DNA of 64,000 nucleotides from Rhodospirillales bacterium (lineage in GTDB: Bacteria; Pseudomonadota; Alphaproteobacteria; Rhodospirillales; Defluviicoccaceae). Numbering within the stretch: the stretch's first letter is position 1; each line of letters begins with the position of its first letter. The notes beneath the pieces are model-generated. The model was given only the letters and a program-made list of their open reading frames with translations, was not told the DNA's origin and ran no database searches. Made by a program: the position numbers and the translations under genes. The stretch spans positions 124,001 through 188,000 of the forward strand of contig JADJRE010000006.1 in the NCBI GenBank assembly GCA_016712375.1, given 5' to 3'. This document shows positions 8,837 to 17,962 of the stretch, in pieces.

Positions 8837-10120
8837 CTACATCATGCCGAGTGTCCGCGGCAGCCAGAGGGTGAGCGTTGGCCAATAGGTGACTATGACG
8901 AGGAACACCAGCATGGTCAGCAGCCACGGCCACACGGCGACGGTGAGCTCGGTAATGCCCATCTTGGTAATGCCGCTCGCCACGAACAGATTGAGACCGA
9001 CCGGTGGATGACACATGCCCACCTCCATGTTGACAACCATCATGATGCCGAAGTGGACCGGGTCGATGCCGAGCTTGACAGCGATTGGGAACAGCAGCGG
9101 CGCGAAGATCAGCACGATCGACGAGGGCTCCATGAAGTTGCCGGCGAGCAACAGGATGATGTTGACGCCGAGCAGGAACAGAATCACGCTCAGGTTCTGA
9201 TCGATCATCCACTGCGCCAGCCCCTGCGGGATGTTCTCGTTCGTCATCAGGAACGAAAACAGGATGGCGTTGGCAATGATGAACAGCAGCATTGAGCTCA
9301 TGTTCGCCGAATCCCGCAGGATTTTCGGCACTTGCGCGAGCGTGAGATCCTTGTAGATGAACACCGCCACGATGAAGGCGTAGACGGCGCTCATCGCCGC
9401 CGCCTCGGTTGGCGTGAACAATCCGGCGTAGATGCCGCCGATGACGATGATGATTAGCATCAAACCCCAGACGCTCTCCTTGAACGCCTTTAGCATGGTG
9501 CCGATGCTCGCGCGCGGCATTCGTGGATAATTGCCTCGCCAGGCCCGATACCAAGTGATCCCACCTAGCATGGCCGCCAGCACGATGCCAGGAACAACGC
9601 CGGCGATGAACAGGTTGCCGATCGAGGTGTTGGTGGCCACCGCGTACATGACCATGACGATCGAGGGCGGAATGAGAATGCCGAGGGCGCCGGAGGTCGT
9701 GATCACGCCGGCGCCGAATCTCCTCGGAAAGCCGAACTTCACCATCGCCGGCAACAGGATCGAGCCGATCGCCACCACCGTCGCCGGGCTGGACCCCGAG
9801 ACCGCGGCGAACAACGCGCACGCCATGACACCGGCAATGCCGAGGCCGCCATGCAGGTGACCGAAGCAGGCGGTGGCGAAGTTGATCATGCGCCGCGCGA
9901 CGCCGCCGTGGGTGAGGAAGTTGCCGGCGAGAATGAAGAACGGGATCGCCATGATCTCGAACTTCTCGATGCCGGTGAACAGCTTCTGGGCAACGATCTC
10001 GATCGGAATGGAAGTGAACAGGAAAAAGAACGCCAGCACCGTCAGCCCGAGCGACACCGCGATCGGCATTCCGGTCAGCATCAGGACGACGAGGAGGCCG
10101 AAAAGAAACGCCGCGGTCAT
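8837..10120 (-). CDS. dctM: TRAP transporter large permease DctM
   Basis: Large inner-membrane subunit of a TRAP transporter; it carries out sodium-driven uptake of the ligand delivered by DctP. The 427 residues are almost entirely hydrophobic helices, opening MTAAFLFGLLVVLMLTGMPIAVSLG and including the family segment GSSPATVVAIGSILLPAMVKFG and PPSIVMVMYAVAT. Length matches DctM. Its start overlaps the dctQ stop by four bases (ATGA), indicating translational coupling. Confidence 0.95.
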   Translation of the reverse strand: MTAAFLFGLLVVLMLTGMPIAVSLGLTVLAFFFLFTSIPIEIVAQKLFTGIEKFEIMAIPFFILAGNFLTHGGVARRMINFATACFGHLHGGLGIAGVMACALFAAVSGSSPATVVAIGSILLPAMVKFGFPRRFGAGVITTSGALGILIPPSIVMVMYAVATNTSIGNLFIAGVVPGIVLAAMLGGITWYRAWRGNYPRMPRASIGTMLKAFKESVWGLMLIIIVIGGIYAGLFTPTEAAAMSAVYAFIVAVFIYKDLTLAQVPKILRDSANMSSMLLFIIANAILFSFLMTNENIPQGLAQWMIDQNLSVILFLLGVNIILLLAGNFMEPSSIVLIFAPLLFPIAVKLGIDPVHFGIMMVVNMEVGMCHPPVGLNLFVASGITKMGITELTVAVWPWLLTMLVFLVIVTYWPTLTLWLPRTLGMM

Positions 10121-10720
10121 GACTTACCTCCCATCCGGATGTTCTTGTCCGCTTCGATGGCGGCGATCTCCGGGTCGTTTTCGCTGTCGATGCCCTCGAC
10201 ATGTGCATGGTCGACCCGGGGCAGATGTCCGGTGGTGGTGTACACGTACACCGACTGCAGGAAACGGAAGCACATCAGCGCCGAGCCCAGCGGGATGCAG
10301 AGATAGACGATCCACATCGGCCATTCGAGGTCGGCGGATACTTGATCGGTACCCATCAGCTTCCAGACGAACGTCGAGCCGAAGACCGCCACCAGTCCGG
10401 TGAACAAGGCACCGGCAAGCAGCCCGAAGATGATCAGCTTGCGGCGCAAGCTCTTCGTTGACGGCGTTGACCAGCACGTCGATGCCGACATGGATGCCGG
10501 TGCGCACACCGTACGCGGCGCCGAACTTCGCCATCCAGATGAACATGAAGATGCACAGCTCCTGCGCCCACCCCATGTTGACGCGCAGAGTGAAGTCCTG
10601 GATGACGGGAATGCCCGAGGAATAGCGGTGAACGACGGCGACGAAGATGATCAACGTCGCCGCCGCCATGAGGAAGGCGATCAGCCATTCCTCGAGATGA
10701 TCGAGAAATCTAAGTATCAT
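10117..10720 (-). CDS. dctQ: TRAP transporter small permease DctQ (frameshifted)
   Basis: Small four-helix membrane subunit that couples DctP to DctM. The N-terminal half reads MILRFLDHLEEWLIAFLMAAATLIIF and VNMGWAQELCIFMFIWMAKFGAAYGVRTGIH; the C-terminal half, in another frame, reads LRRKLIIFGLLAGALFTGLVAVFG and ends NIRMGGKS. The break lies at about 10449-10456. Removing one base gives 603 bases and 200 residues, a normal size. It lies between dctP and dctM on the same strand and overlaps dctM by four bases. Confidence 0.9.
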
Positions 10721-10756
10721 TGTCCCGACTCGGCCAGAAGGATATTTCAGAGAAGA

Positions 10757-10776
10757 GCGCCCGCAAGAGCGGGCGC
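10757..10776 (-). terminator. Intercistronic hairpin between dctP and dctQ
   Basis: A perfect 8-bp GC stem (10757-10764 with 10769-10776) encloses a four-base loop directly after the dctP stop codon and before dctQ. The T-tract after it is weak (CTTCTCT), so partial termination or protection of the upstream mRNA 3' end is more likely than full termination. Such an element would keep the receptor more abundant than the permease. That role is inference. Confidence 0.6.
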
Positions 10777-10786
10777 CTATTGACTC

Positions 10787-11792
10787 TTATTTTTTACCTT
10801 CGACGATACTACCGGCCTCCTGGCGGATGGCGGCGATCAGATCCTTGCCGATGCGGCTCTGCATTTCTTCGTACACAGGCTCCATCGCCTTGCATAGGGC
10901 CGCGCGTTCGGCGTCGGTAGGCGTATAGAAATCGGTCTTGCCGGAAGCCTTCATCGCCGCCAGAGCTTCGTCGTTGTCCTTCTTGGCGATCTCGTTGTTG
11001 TAGGCCGTCGCCTCCGTCATCGCCTTCTCGAGACCGGAGCGGACGTCGGCCGGCAATTCGTCCCAGAACTTCTTGTTGACGATGACGGCATAGCCCAGGT
11101 AACCGTGGCGGGAGATATTGCCGAACTTCTGCACCTCGAACATCTTCTGCGTGTACATGTTCGACGGCGGGTTTTCGGTGCCGTCGACCACGCCCGTCTG
11201 CAGACCCTGATAGACTTCCGAGAACGGCATCACCTGGGGACTTGATCCGAGAGCGCGCATCTGCGCCTCCAATACCTTGGAGGATTGCACGCGCATCTTC
11301 AGTCCCTTGAAGTCGGCGACGGTCTTGATCGGGCTGTTGGCGCTGAAGATCTTGAAGCCGTTGTCCCAATACGCCAAACCGACGATGCCTTTTCGAGTCC
11401 AGCTTGGCCAGCAGGTCCTTGCCGATCTTGCCATCGGTGACCCGATGCAGAGCCTCTCGGTCGGGGAACAGGCACGGCAGGTCGAACGCCTCGAATTCCT
11501 TGGCGCCGAGCGGGCCGAACTTGGCCAGTGACGGCGCCAGCATCTGCACCGAGCCAAGCTGCAGCGACTCCAACTCCTCCTTGTCCTTGTAGAGCTGACT
11601 GTTCGGATAGATTTCGATCTTCGCCTGGCCGTTTGTGTATTTGGCAGCGAGTTCCTTGAATCTTTCCGCAGCCTGACCCTTTGGGGTATCGGGCGCGACA
11701 ACGTGGCTGAACTTGATGACGATCGGGTCGGCGGAGGCGCTAGCGGCGGCCAGACATAAGGCAGCCGCGGCAATTGCGCGCGTTAGATGCAT
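10787..11792 (-). CDS. dctP: TRAP transporter substrate-binding protein, DctP family (second copy, frameshifted)
   Basis: Periplasmic receptor of the TRAP system encoded immediately downstream (dctQ, dctM). Start at 11792, with GGGAGGAAA upstream and a signal peptide MHLTRAIAAAALCLAAASASA. The first part (VIKFSHVVAPDTPKGQAAERF) and the second (GLKMRVQSSKVLEAQMRALG, with the ligand Arg, then TGVVDGTENPPSNMYTQKM) are in different frames. One surplus A in the AAAA run at 11390-11393 accounts for it; corrected length is 334 residues. This copy is nearer to classic C4-dicarboxylate DctP than the other copy at 7779. The 401-base gap before the divergent lipoprotein gene must hold its promoter. Confidence 0.92.
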
Positions 11793-12193
11793 AGTCGTGT
11801 TTCCTCCCGGACGTTTGAGGGCGCCGCTTGAGCTCGAGCGGCTTGGTTTCGCGACGCCTAACGTCAGATAAAACAAGCACTGCGCCCGTCGCGTCAAGCC
11901 CGCACTGCGGCAGCACCAAACCTCCGATTATCGCGTGGGTTGTCGATGATCCCCTGCAAGTTATCGTTGGCCTGTCCAGGCGGCAAATTCCCTCAGTGCA
12001 ACAATGAGATCGGGCATCGTATCGGGCAATTACTGATGCCCACCGCGACAACCGAACGTTAGCATGGCTTGTCTCGCTCTTTCGCTGTTTCAATAACTCC
12101 TGCTCTCCTTTCGCCGTCGTTGCGTCTAAGGTGATTCAAGCCAAACGTCTCCCTATTTTGATAGATAGGATCGTTGGCAGCGTAGATTTGAAG
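11793..12193. other. Divergent intergenic region, promoters expected
   Basis: About 400 bases between the minus-strand dctP and a plus-strand lipoprotein gene. Only short non-conserved frames are present. It must carry promoters for both genes, but I see no clear -35/-10 pair, operator or RNA gene. Confidence 0.5.
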
Positions 12194-12803
12194 ATGTCGC
12201 CTCTTGTTGGCAGGCTTTGCGCCTGCGTAGCCGCAGCAGCGATCGCCGGGTGCGCCGGACCGACGAGCAGCCCGGGCTACCGCAACCCAAACTCCCGCGG
12301 ATTTGCGCAAGACGTCATGGCCCGGGGGCCGCTGCCGGTCGTCGTGCAGGGCTCTCCCCTATGGACAGGGCGAGACCCGGACAACGCAGGTGGTACTCGA
12401 CAACATGCGCCGGGCGATGTCCTGGACGGCAAGACCTCAGTTGATCGCCGATCCTGCCCTGCAGCCGACGACACCATTGTACGTAGTCAGGACCTGCAAC
12501 GCCGGCGCCATGGATGCCAACGTACAGTGCACCATTCCCCCCGCCGGCGGCGGGCCACAGGCAGGAGGTGCGGTGCAGGCGGCCGCCAGTTTCTGCAGCA
12601 GCGGCAGCCTGATTTCGACCACCTCAGGATGGATCGAAGGCTCGACTGGCCTTGACGATCCCGCCTTCGGCCGGCTGATCGCCCAGGTTACGTCGGACCT
12701 ATTTCCGACGACCTGGCAGCCGCAGCCGGGAATCGGTTTCGGCGTCGGGGTCGGAAGCGGCGGCTGGTCGGGCGGTGGCGTCGGGGTCGGTGTCGGCTTC
12801 TGA
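12194..12803 (+). CDS. Hypothetical lipoprotein with Gly/Val-rich tail (frameshifted)
   Basis: Not recognised as a named family. The start at 12194 gives MSPLVGRLCACVAAAAIAGC, a lipoprotein signal with lipobox AIAGC, so the mature protein should be anchored in a membrane, probably the outer one. The body (TRTTQVVLDNMRRAMSW, then TTPLYVVRTCNAGAMDANVQC) has several cysteines, and the tail repeats Gly-Val and Gly-Gly units (GIGFGVGVGSGGW ... GVGVGVGF). One surplus G in GGG at 12368-12370 breaks the frame; corrected length is 202 residues. There is no strong ribosome-binding site. The gene is followed 90 bases later by a DUF3015 gene on the same strand. The tail could be a surface spacer, but this is speculation. 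Confidence 0.6.
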
Positions 12804-12892
12804 ATTTTGCCTGAACTCGTTGCGGTTGAATATCAGTTCGCGAGCATGTATGGTTGCAAACGGGGGGAGAGATGCCGACATGGGAGGACCTC

Positions 12893-13390
12893 ATGAAAAA
12901 GCTGGTCATCTGTGCCCTGGCCTTCGGACTGATCGCTTCCGGTGATGCCGTCGCACAAACCCGCGCTCCTAACAACGTAGGCTGCGGCCTCGGGTCCATG
13001 GTGTGGGAAGGCTCGGAAGGTGTCTTCCCGCAGGTGTTCGCCGCCACCACCAACGGCACCTTCGGCACCCAGACTTTCGGTATTTCATCGGAGACGTCGG
13101 GTTGCGCACCTAACGGCAAGGTGAGCCTCAACCAGAGGACGGCGATGTTCATCGGCCCGAACATCAACCGTCTGGCGCAGGACATGTCGCGCGGTGACGG
13201 CGAAACGCTGGCTTCGCTCGCCGACGTGATGCAGATCGCGCCTGAGGATCGGTCCGCCTTCTTCGCGGCAACGCAGAAGAATTTCGAGCGCATCATGCCG
13301 GACGAGAACGCGACCGCCGAAGATGTGACTGAAGGGTTGTTCGCGGTCCTCAACGCCGATCCGCAACTGCGCCGTTACGCAATTTCCTAA
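12893..13390 (+). CDS. DUF3015 family exported protein
   Basis: Periplasmic protein of unknown function in the DUF3015 family. The ATG at 12893 follows GGGAGGA by a good distance, and MKKLVICALAFGLIASGDAVAQ is a clear signal peptide. The family core is NVGCGLGSMVWEG followed by FAATTNGTFGTQTFGISSETSGC, with paired cysteines. 165 residues, normal length. It is followed by a strong terminator at 13444-13477, so it ends its transcription unit. Confidence 0.85.
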   Translation: MKKLVICALAFGLIASGDAVAQTRAPNNVGCGLGSMVWEGSEGVFPQVFAATTNGTFGTQTFGISSETSGCAPNGKVSLNQRTAMFIGPNINRLAQDMSRGDGETLASLADVMQIAPEDRSAFFAATQKNFERIMPDENATAEDVTEGLFAVLNADPQLRRYAIS

Positions 13391-13443
13391 TCCTGCGGGG
13401 AGCACGCGCGCATCCGCAGACGTCTGGGAACGAGAGCCTTCGA

Positions 13444-13477
13444 CTGGAGCCGGGTGAGCGCGTGCACCCGGCTCCAG
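13444..13477 (+). terminator. Strong rho-independent terminator after the DUF3015 gene
   Basis: A perfect 13-bp stem (CTGGAGCCGGGTG at 13444-13456 with CACCCGGCTCCAG at 13465-13477) encloses an eight-base loop and is followed by CTTTTAG. It lies 54 bases after the stop codon. This is the clearest intrinsic terminator in the window. Confidence 0.88.
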
Positions 13478-13538
13478 CTTTTAGCAAACCGTCTCCCGTC
13501 TGCCGCCCGATGCCATTACCCACTACGATTTCTCCATC

Positions 13539-15455
13539 GTGAAAGTCGCCGCGATGGGGCTTACCGTCGCCTTGCTGCTAGCGTCGCTGGTGGCTCGTGC
13601 AGACGATGCGCCGAGCGCGCTGCTGGCTGCCCTGATCGAGCGGGCGCGCGCCGAGAATATCGCCGCTGATCCGCAGTGGCTGGCACTCGGTTACTGGCAG
13701 GACGACCTGGTTGGCAAGGGTGTCACCAGCCTGCTCGACGATCCCGCCTTCTTCTTCGCCGCCGATGGCAAGACCGACCCGGCGGCGGAACTGGAGGCGA
13801 CGCTGGCGGCACTGCTGGCGCCGAAATCCGACGACAATCCGGAGCGGCTCGCCCAGTGCACGCGTCCCGCCCGCTGGCAGTGGCTGAAGCAACGACTTGC
13901 CATCGATCCCGGCACGATCCCTGAGCAACCGTGCCCGCGGTTCGAAGCATGGATGGCGGCGATCGATCCGGCGCGGGTGACGCTGATCTTCCCCGCCGCC
14001 TACCTCAACAATCCGTCATCGATGTTCGGCCATACGCTGATCCGCATCGATCCATCGCAACGTCCGGACGCGCCGCCGCTGAACGCGACGACAGTGCACT
14101 TCGCCGCCGATAACCAGGGCGAAAGCGGCGCGTTTTTCGCATTCAAGGGACTTGCCGGCGGCTACCGCGGCTATTTTTCGGTGCTCCGCTACTACGAGAA
14201 GGTCACCCAATACAGCGACATTGAGAACCGCGACATCTGGGAGTACGAACTGAATATCGCTCCCGAAAACATTCGGCTGATGATGGCGAGCCTGTGGGAA
14301 GTCGATATGCAACCGATCGACTACTACTTCTTGTCCACCAATTGCTCGTACGTACTCTTGTCGCTGCTGAACGTGGCGCGTCCGGATCTGCGGCTGACCG
14401 AAGACTTCAAGGTTTACGCCATTCCGGTCGATACTGTGCGGGCCGTCGTCGACAAACCCGGCTTGTTGCGCGGCACCACCTTCCGAGCGTCGCAGCGCAC
14501 CCGGATCGGCGAACGCTTTCGGCAACTCGATACGGACGAGCAGGCCTTGGCGTTGGCACTCTCCGAAGGGGAGTTGCGGCCGGACGATCCGTCGCTGGCG
14601 GCCCTCGAGCCGGTCCGCCGGGCCCGGGTGCTGGAACTGGCGCAGGCCTATCTGCAGTATCGCATCGAAACCGGCGGCATCGAGCGCGCCGAGACGGCGC
14701 CGCGCGCGCTGGCGCTGCTGCGAGCCCGCGCCCGCATCGAAAGGATTCCCCCTGCCCCGGCGGTTGCAGAGCCACCGATCCGCCCCGACCAGGGACACCA
14801 CTCGGCGCGACTGGCGGGCGGCGTCGGCATGACCGGCGACCGGCCGTTCACCGAACTGGCGCTTCGCCCCGCTTACCATGACCTGCTCGATCCCTTAGGC
14901 GGCTACGTCCCTGGCGCCGCCATCGATTTCCTCGACATGCATATCCGCTGGTACGACAGCCCGGTGCCTGAGCTGGAAACGGCGACGCTGATTGGGGTGG
15001 AGTCGCTGACGCCTCGCGACGAGTTGTTCCGGGCGCTGTCGTGGCGGGCGCGCTTTGGCTTCGACCGCTGGCGCGACCGGGCGGCGCAACCGGGCGATCT
15101 GGTCTTCTCCGCCGCTGGCGGCGCCGGGCCGACGTGGTCGCTTGGCGACGCGGCACGCGTCTATATGCTGGCCGACGCTGCCCTGCTCGCCGACCAACAC
15201 TGGCCCGACGGCCGGCTATTCGCTGTCGGCCCATCCGCCGGACTGCTGTGGTCGCCGACGCCGTGGTGGACCATTCGGCCGGAAGGACGGTACATGCTGA
15301 TCGTCGAGGACGGCGCAGGCGAGGGTTTCGAGTTATCTTTGCAGCAGGGATTCACCCTCGCCCGTGATCTGTCGCTGCGGCTGCGCGTCGCGGGGGAAAA
15401 TGACGGCGGAGACACCTACGCCGAGTGGTCGGCGATGCTGTCGTGGTCGTTCTGA
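13539..15455 (+). CDS. DUF4105 (Lnb N-terminal-like) exported protein
   Basis: Large exported protein (638 residues) with a DUF4105 domain, related to the N-terminal periplasmic domain of Lnb proteins. It starts at a GTG at 13539 with signal peptide MKVAAMGLTVALLLASLVARA; no good ribosome-binding site is visible, so the start is uncertain. Recognisable segments are LIFPAAYLNNPSSMFGHTLI (His in the conserved FGH), FAFKGLAGGYRGYFSVLRYYEKV and FFLSTNCSYVLLSLL (invariant NCS). The C-terminal third looks like beta-strands ending in an aromatic residue (AMLSWSF), suggesting an outer-membrane or cell-surface barrel. It may act as a cysteine-histidine hydrolase; this is inference from FGH and NCS. 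The next gene overlaps its 3' end. Confidence 0.8.
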   Translation: MKVAAMGLTVALLLASLVARADDAPSALLAALIERARAENIAADPQWLALGYWQDDLVGKGVTSLLDDPAFFFAADGKTDPAAELEATLAALLAPKSDDNPERLAQCTRPARWQWLKQRLAIDPGTIPEQPCPRFEAWMAAIDPARVTLIFPAAYLNNPSSMFGHTLIRIDPSQRPDAPPLNATTVHFAADNQGESGAFFAFKGLAGGYRGYFSVLRYYEKVTQYSDIENRDIWEYELNIAPENIRLMMASLWEVDMQPIDYYFLSTNCSYVLLSLLNVARPDLRLTEDFKVYAIPVDTVRAVVDKPGLLRGTTFRASQRTRIGERFRQLDTDEQALALALSEGELRPDDPSLAALEPVRRARVLELAQAYLQYRIETGGIERAETAPRALALLRARARIERIPPAPAVAEPPIRPDQGHHSARLAGGVGMTGDRPFTELALRPAYHDLLDPLGGYVPGAAIDFLDMHIRWYDSPVPELETATLIGVESLTPRDELFRALSWRARFGFDRWRDRAAQPGDLVFSAAGGAGPTWSLGDAARVYMLADAALLADQHWPDGRLFAVGPSAGLLWSPTPWWTIRPEGRYMLIVEDGAGEGFELSLQQGFTLARDLSLRLRVAGENDGGDTYAEWSAMLSWSF

Positions 15456-16372
15456 GATCCGCGCCCGGCCGCGGCCTTGCCGCGAGGCTGGCTATTTTGC
15501 TGACCGCGATAGCTATGCTGCCGCTGGCCGGCTGCACCAACATGTTCTTCCATCCCACGCCCACCCACGTGCTGACGCCCGACCAGGTCGGACTGGCCTG
15601 GCGGGACGTCTGGTTCGAGAGCGCCGACAGCGTCCGCCTGCACGGCTGGTTCCTGCCCGCCGAAGGCGAGGCCAAGGGCACTGTCTTGTTCATGCACGGC
15701 AACGCGCAGAACATCTCGACGCATCTGGCCAGCGTCGCCTGGCTGCCGGGGCGAGGATACAACGTCTTTCTCTTCGACTACCGGGGCTACGGGTCGTCCG
15801 ACGGGGTTCCCGATCTCGACGGCCTGCACCGGGACAGCGAAGCCGCCATCGCCGAGACCTTTCGGCTGGAGGGCGTTGATGCCAACCGGGTGGCGCTGTT
15901 CGGCCAGAGCCTGGGCGGCTCGCTCGCCATCGAAGCGCTTGCCCGCTCGCCGGAGAAGCCGCGCGTCCGGGCGCTGATCGTCGAAGGCGCCTTCGCCGGC
16001 TATCGTCGCGTGGCCCGCGAGGTACTCGCCCGCTCCTGGCTCACCTGGCCGCTACAGACGCCGCTGTCGCTCGCAATCGCCGACGACTATGAACCGGGGA
16101 CGGCGATCGCGACCATCGCGCCCATCCCGGTTCTGATTATTCAGGGCGAGGACGATTCGATCATCGACCCGGCCCACGCTCATGATCTCTACGCTGCCGC
16201 CGGGCATCCGAAGGCGCTGTGGCTGGTGCCCAATGCTCCGCACATCGCAGCGCTGCGCACGCCCGCGATGCGCGACCGCTTTGTCAGCTATCTCAACGCC
16301 TGCGCCTTCGCCGACGCTGAACGCGGCAGCGCCTGTGAGCAGGCGTCGGCCCTGTCTTCTGCCGCGCCTTGA
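15425..16372 (+). CDS. Alpha/beta hydrolase lipoprotein (BEM46/YfhR-like)
   Basis: Serine hydrolase with a lipoprotein-like N-terminus. The 315 residues include a hydrophobic lead ending in lipobox LAGC, oxyanion region LFMHGNAQN, FLFDYRGYGSSDG, the nucleophile elbow GQSLGGSLA, the acid in IIQGEDDSIID and the His near VPNAPHIAALR. This matches BEM46/YfhR-type hydrolases, whose natural substrate is unknown. The GTG at 15425 overlaps the DUF4105 gene by 31 bases; a GTG at 15443 is an alternative. The overlap suggests coupled translation and a shared envelope role. Confidence 0.85.
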   Translation: MVGDAVVVVLRSAPGRGLAARLAILLTAIAMLPLAGCTNMFFHPTPTHVLTPDQVGLAWRDVWFESADSVRLHGWFLPAEGEAKGTVLFMHGNAQNISTHLASVAWLPGRGYNVFLFDYRGYGSSDGVPDLDGLHRDSEAAIAETFRLEGVDANRVALFGQSLGGSLAIEALARSPEKPRVRALIVEGAFAGYRRVAREVLARSWLTWPLQTPLSLAIADDYEPGTAIATIAPIPVLIIQGEDDSIIDPAHAHDLYAAAGHPKALWLVPNAPHIAALRTPAMRDRFVSYLNACAFADAERGSACEQASALSSAAP

Positions 16373-16515
16373 CTCTTTGCGTTGCCTGCCTCATTCCGCG
16401 GTGTGAGCCCCCGATCAGGCAGCACCGCTGCCGCCCGCGGTTGCCGGCGGCGGGGCAAGCTGCTAGCTTCCGGTCGGCCTGCGACGGCCGGCTCCACAAC
16501 ATCGGTATCTGAACA

Positions 16516-17085
16516 ATGAAGATCAGCGGCAACGCCATCCGCCCGGGCAACATCATCGAGCATCAGGGACGGCTATGGCGGGCGGTGCGGATCATGCACA
16601 CGCAACCCGGCAAGGGCGGCGCCTACCTGCAGGTGGAGCTGAAGGACATCCGCGACGGCACCAAGCTGAACGAGCGCTTCCGTTCGTCGGAGAGCGTCGA
16701 ACGGGTCCGCCTCGACCAACGCTCGTACCAGTATCTCTACAGCGACGGCGATGCGCACACCTTCATGGACACCGAGACTTTCGACCAGATCGCGCTGCCG
16801 ACGGAAATGGTCGGCGAGGAGCAGGTGCCGTTCCTGCAGGAGAATATGGTGGTGAGCATCAGATCCTATGAAGAGCAGCCGATCTCCGTGCAACTTCCCG
16901 ACCAGGTAGTCCTTCGGGTGGTCGAGGCCGTTGCAGTGGTCAAGGGCCAGACCGCGGCTTCGTCGTACAAGCCGGCAATCCTCGAGAACGGGGTGAAGGT
17001 GCTGGTGCCGCCGTTCATCGAGTCGGGCACGCGGATCGTCGTCGCCACCGCCGACGCCACTTACGTCGAGCGGGCAAAGGACTAG
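16516..17085 (+). CDS. efp: Elongation factor P
   Basis: Translation factor that binds the ribosome between P and E sites and relieves stalling at proline runs. The 189 residues have the three beta-barrel domain layout; the loop QPGKGGAY carries K33, which aligns with the modified Lys34 of E. coli EF-P. The epmA/epmB modification genes are not in the window, so the modification state is unknown. The terminal domain (PFIESGTRIVVATADATYVERAKD) is normal. It is followed after 29 bases by the inositol monophosphatase gene on the same strand, a common alphaproteobacterial pairing. Confidence 0.97.
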   Translation: MKISGNAIRPGNIIEHQGRLWRAVRIMHTQPGKGGAYLQVELKDIRDGTKLNERFRSSESVERVRLDQRSYQYLYSDGDAHTFMDTETFDQIALPTEMVGEEQVPFLQENMVVSIRSYEEQPISVQLPDQVVLRVVEAVAVVKGQTAASSYKPAILENGVKVLVPPFIESGTRIVVATADATYVERAKD

Positions 17086-17114
17086 GGATCGGGCCCCGGC
17101 CCGCGGCCGCCGCC

Positions 17115-17930
17115 ATGAACTATCGCTCGCCGCTGCTCAACGTGATGACCGGGGCCGCCCTCAAGGCGGCGAAAGGACTAATCCGTGACTTCGGCGAACT
17201 GGAGCAGCTTCAGGTTTCAAAGAAGGGGCCAGCGGATTTCGTCAGCAGGGCTGATCACAAGTCGGAATCAGTGCTGCGCTCCGAGCTGAAGAAAGCGCGT
17301 CCCGCCTACGGCCTGTTGATGGAAGAATCAGGCGAACGAGCGGGCACGGATACCTCCAATCGCTGGGTCATCGATCCGCTCGACGGCACAACCAACTTTC
17401 TGCACGGCATCCCGCATTTTTCGATTTCGATCGGCCTCGAGCGCGATGGCGAGCCCTATGCCGGCGTCATCTATTCGCCGATCGCCGACGAGATGTTCGT
17501 GGCGGAGCGCGGCGGCGGCGCCTTTCTTAATGGCCGCCGGCTTCGCGTCTCCGGTCGCCGCAACGTTGAGGAGGCGCTGTTCGCCACCGGCATCCCTTTC
17601 CTCGGGCTCGGCGATCACGGCCTGTTCCTGAAGCAGCTCGGCGCGGTGATGGCGGTCTGCACCGGCGTCCGCCGCTATGGTTCCGCGGCGCTCGATCTCG
17701 CCTGGGTCGCTGCCGGCCGCTTCGACGGCTTCTGGGAGAACGGTTTGCATCCTTGGGACATTACGGCCGGAATTGTGCTGGTGCGCGAGGCGGGTGGCTT
17801 CGTCAGTGACCTGTCGGGTGGCCGCAAGATGTTCTCCGGCGGCGGCGTGCTCGCCAGCAACGCGGCGTTGCATGAGCCGCTGGTCGCACTTGTCGGCTCG
17901 GCGGCGCGCGCGCCGGCAACGGCGCCATAG
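17115..17930 (+). CDS. suhB: Inositol monophosphatase family protein (SuhB-like)
   Basis: Metal-dependent phosphatase that removes phosphate from inositol-1-phosphate or related sugar phosphates. The 271 residues carry both family signatures: metal-binding DPLDGTTNFLHGIPHF and, near the C-terminus, WDITAGIVLVREAGG. E in LLMEESGE supplies a further metal ligand. In enterobacteria SuhB also acts in rRNA transcription complexes, but that need not apply here. It lies between efp and the ExbB/MotA-like gene with short gaps, likely in one transcription unit. Confidence 0.93.
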   Translation: MNYRSPLLNVMTGAALKAAKGLIRDFGELEQLQVSKKGPADFVSRADHKSESVLRSELKKARPAYGLLMEESGERAGTDTSNRWVIDPLDGTTNFLHGIPHFSISIGLERDGEPYAGVIYSPIADEMFVAERGGGAFLNGRRLRVSGRRNVEEALFATGIPFLGLGDHGLFLKQLGAVMAVCTGVRRYGSAALDLAWVAAGRFDGFWENGLHPWDITAGIVLVREAGGFVSDLSGGRKMFSGGGVLASNAALHEPLVALVGSAARAPATAP

Positions 17931-17962
17931 GCCGCGTCGATTTTCATGAACGGAGGGTGCGC

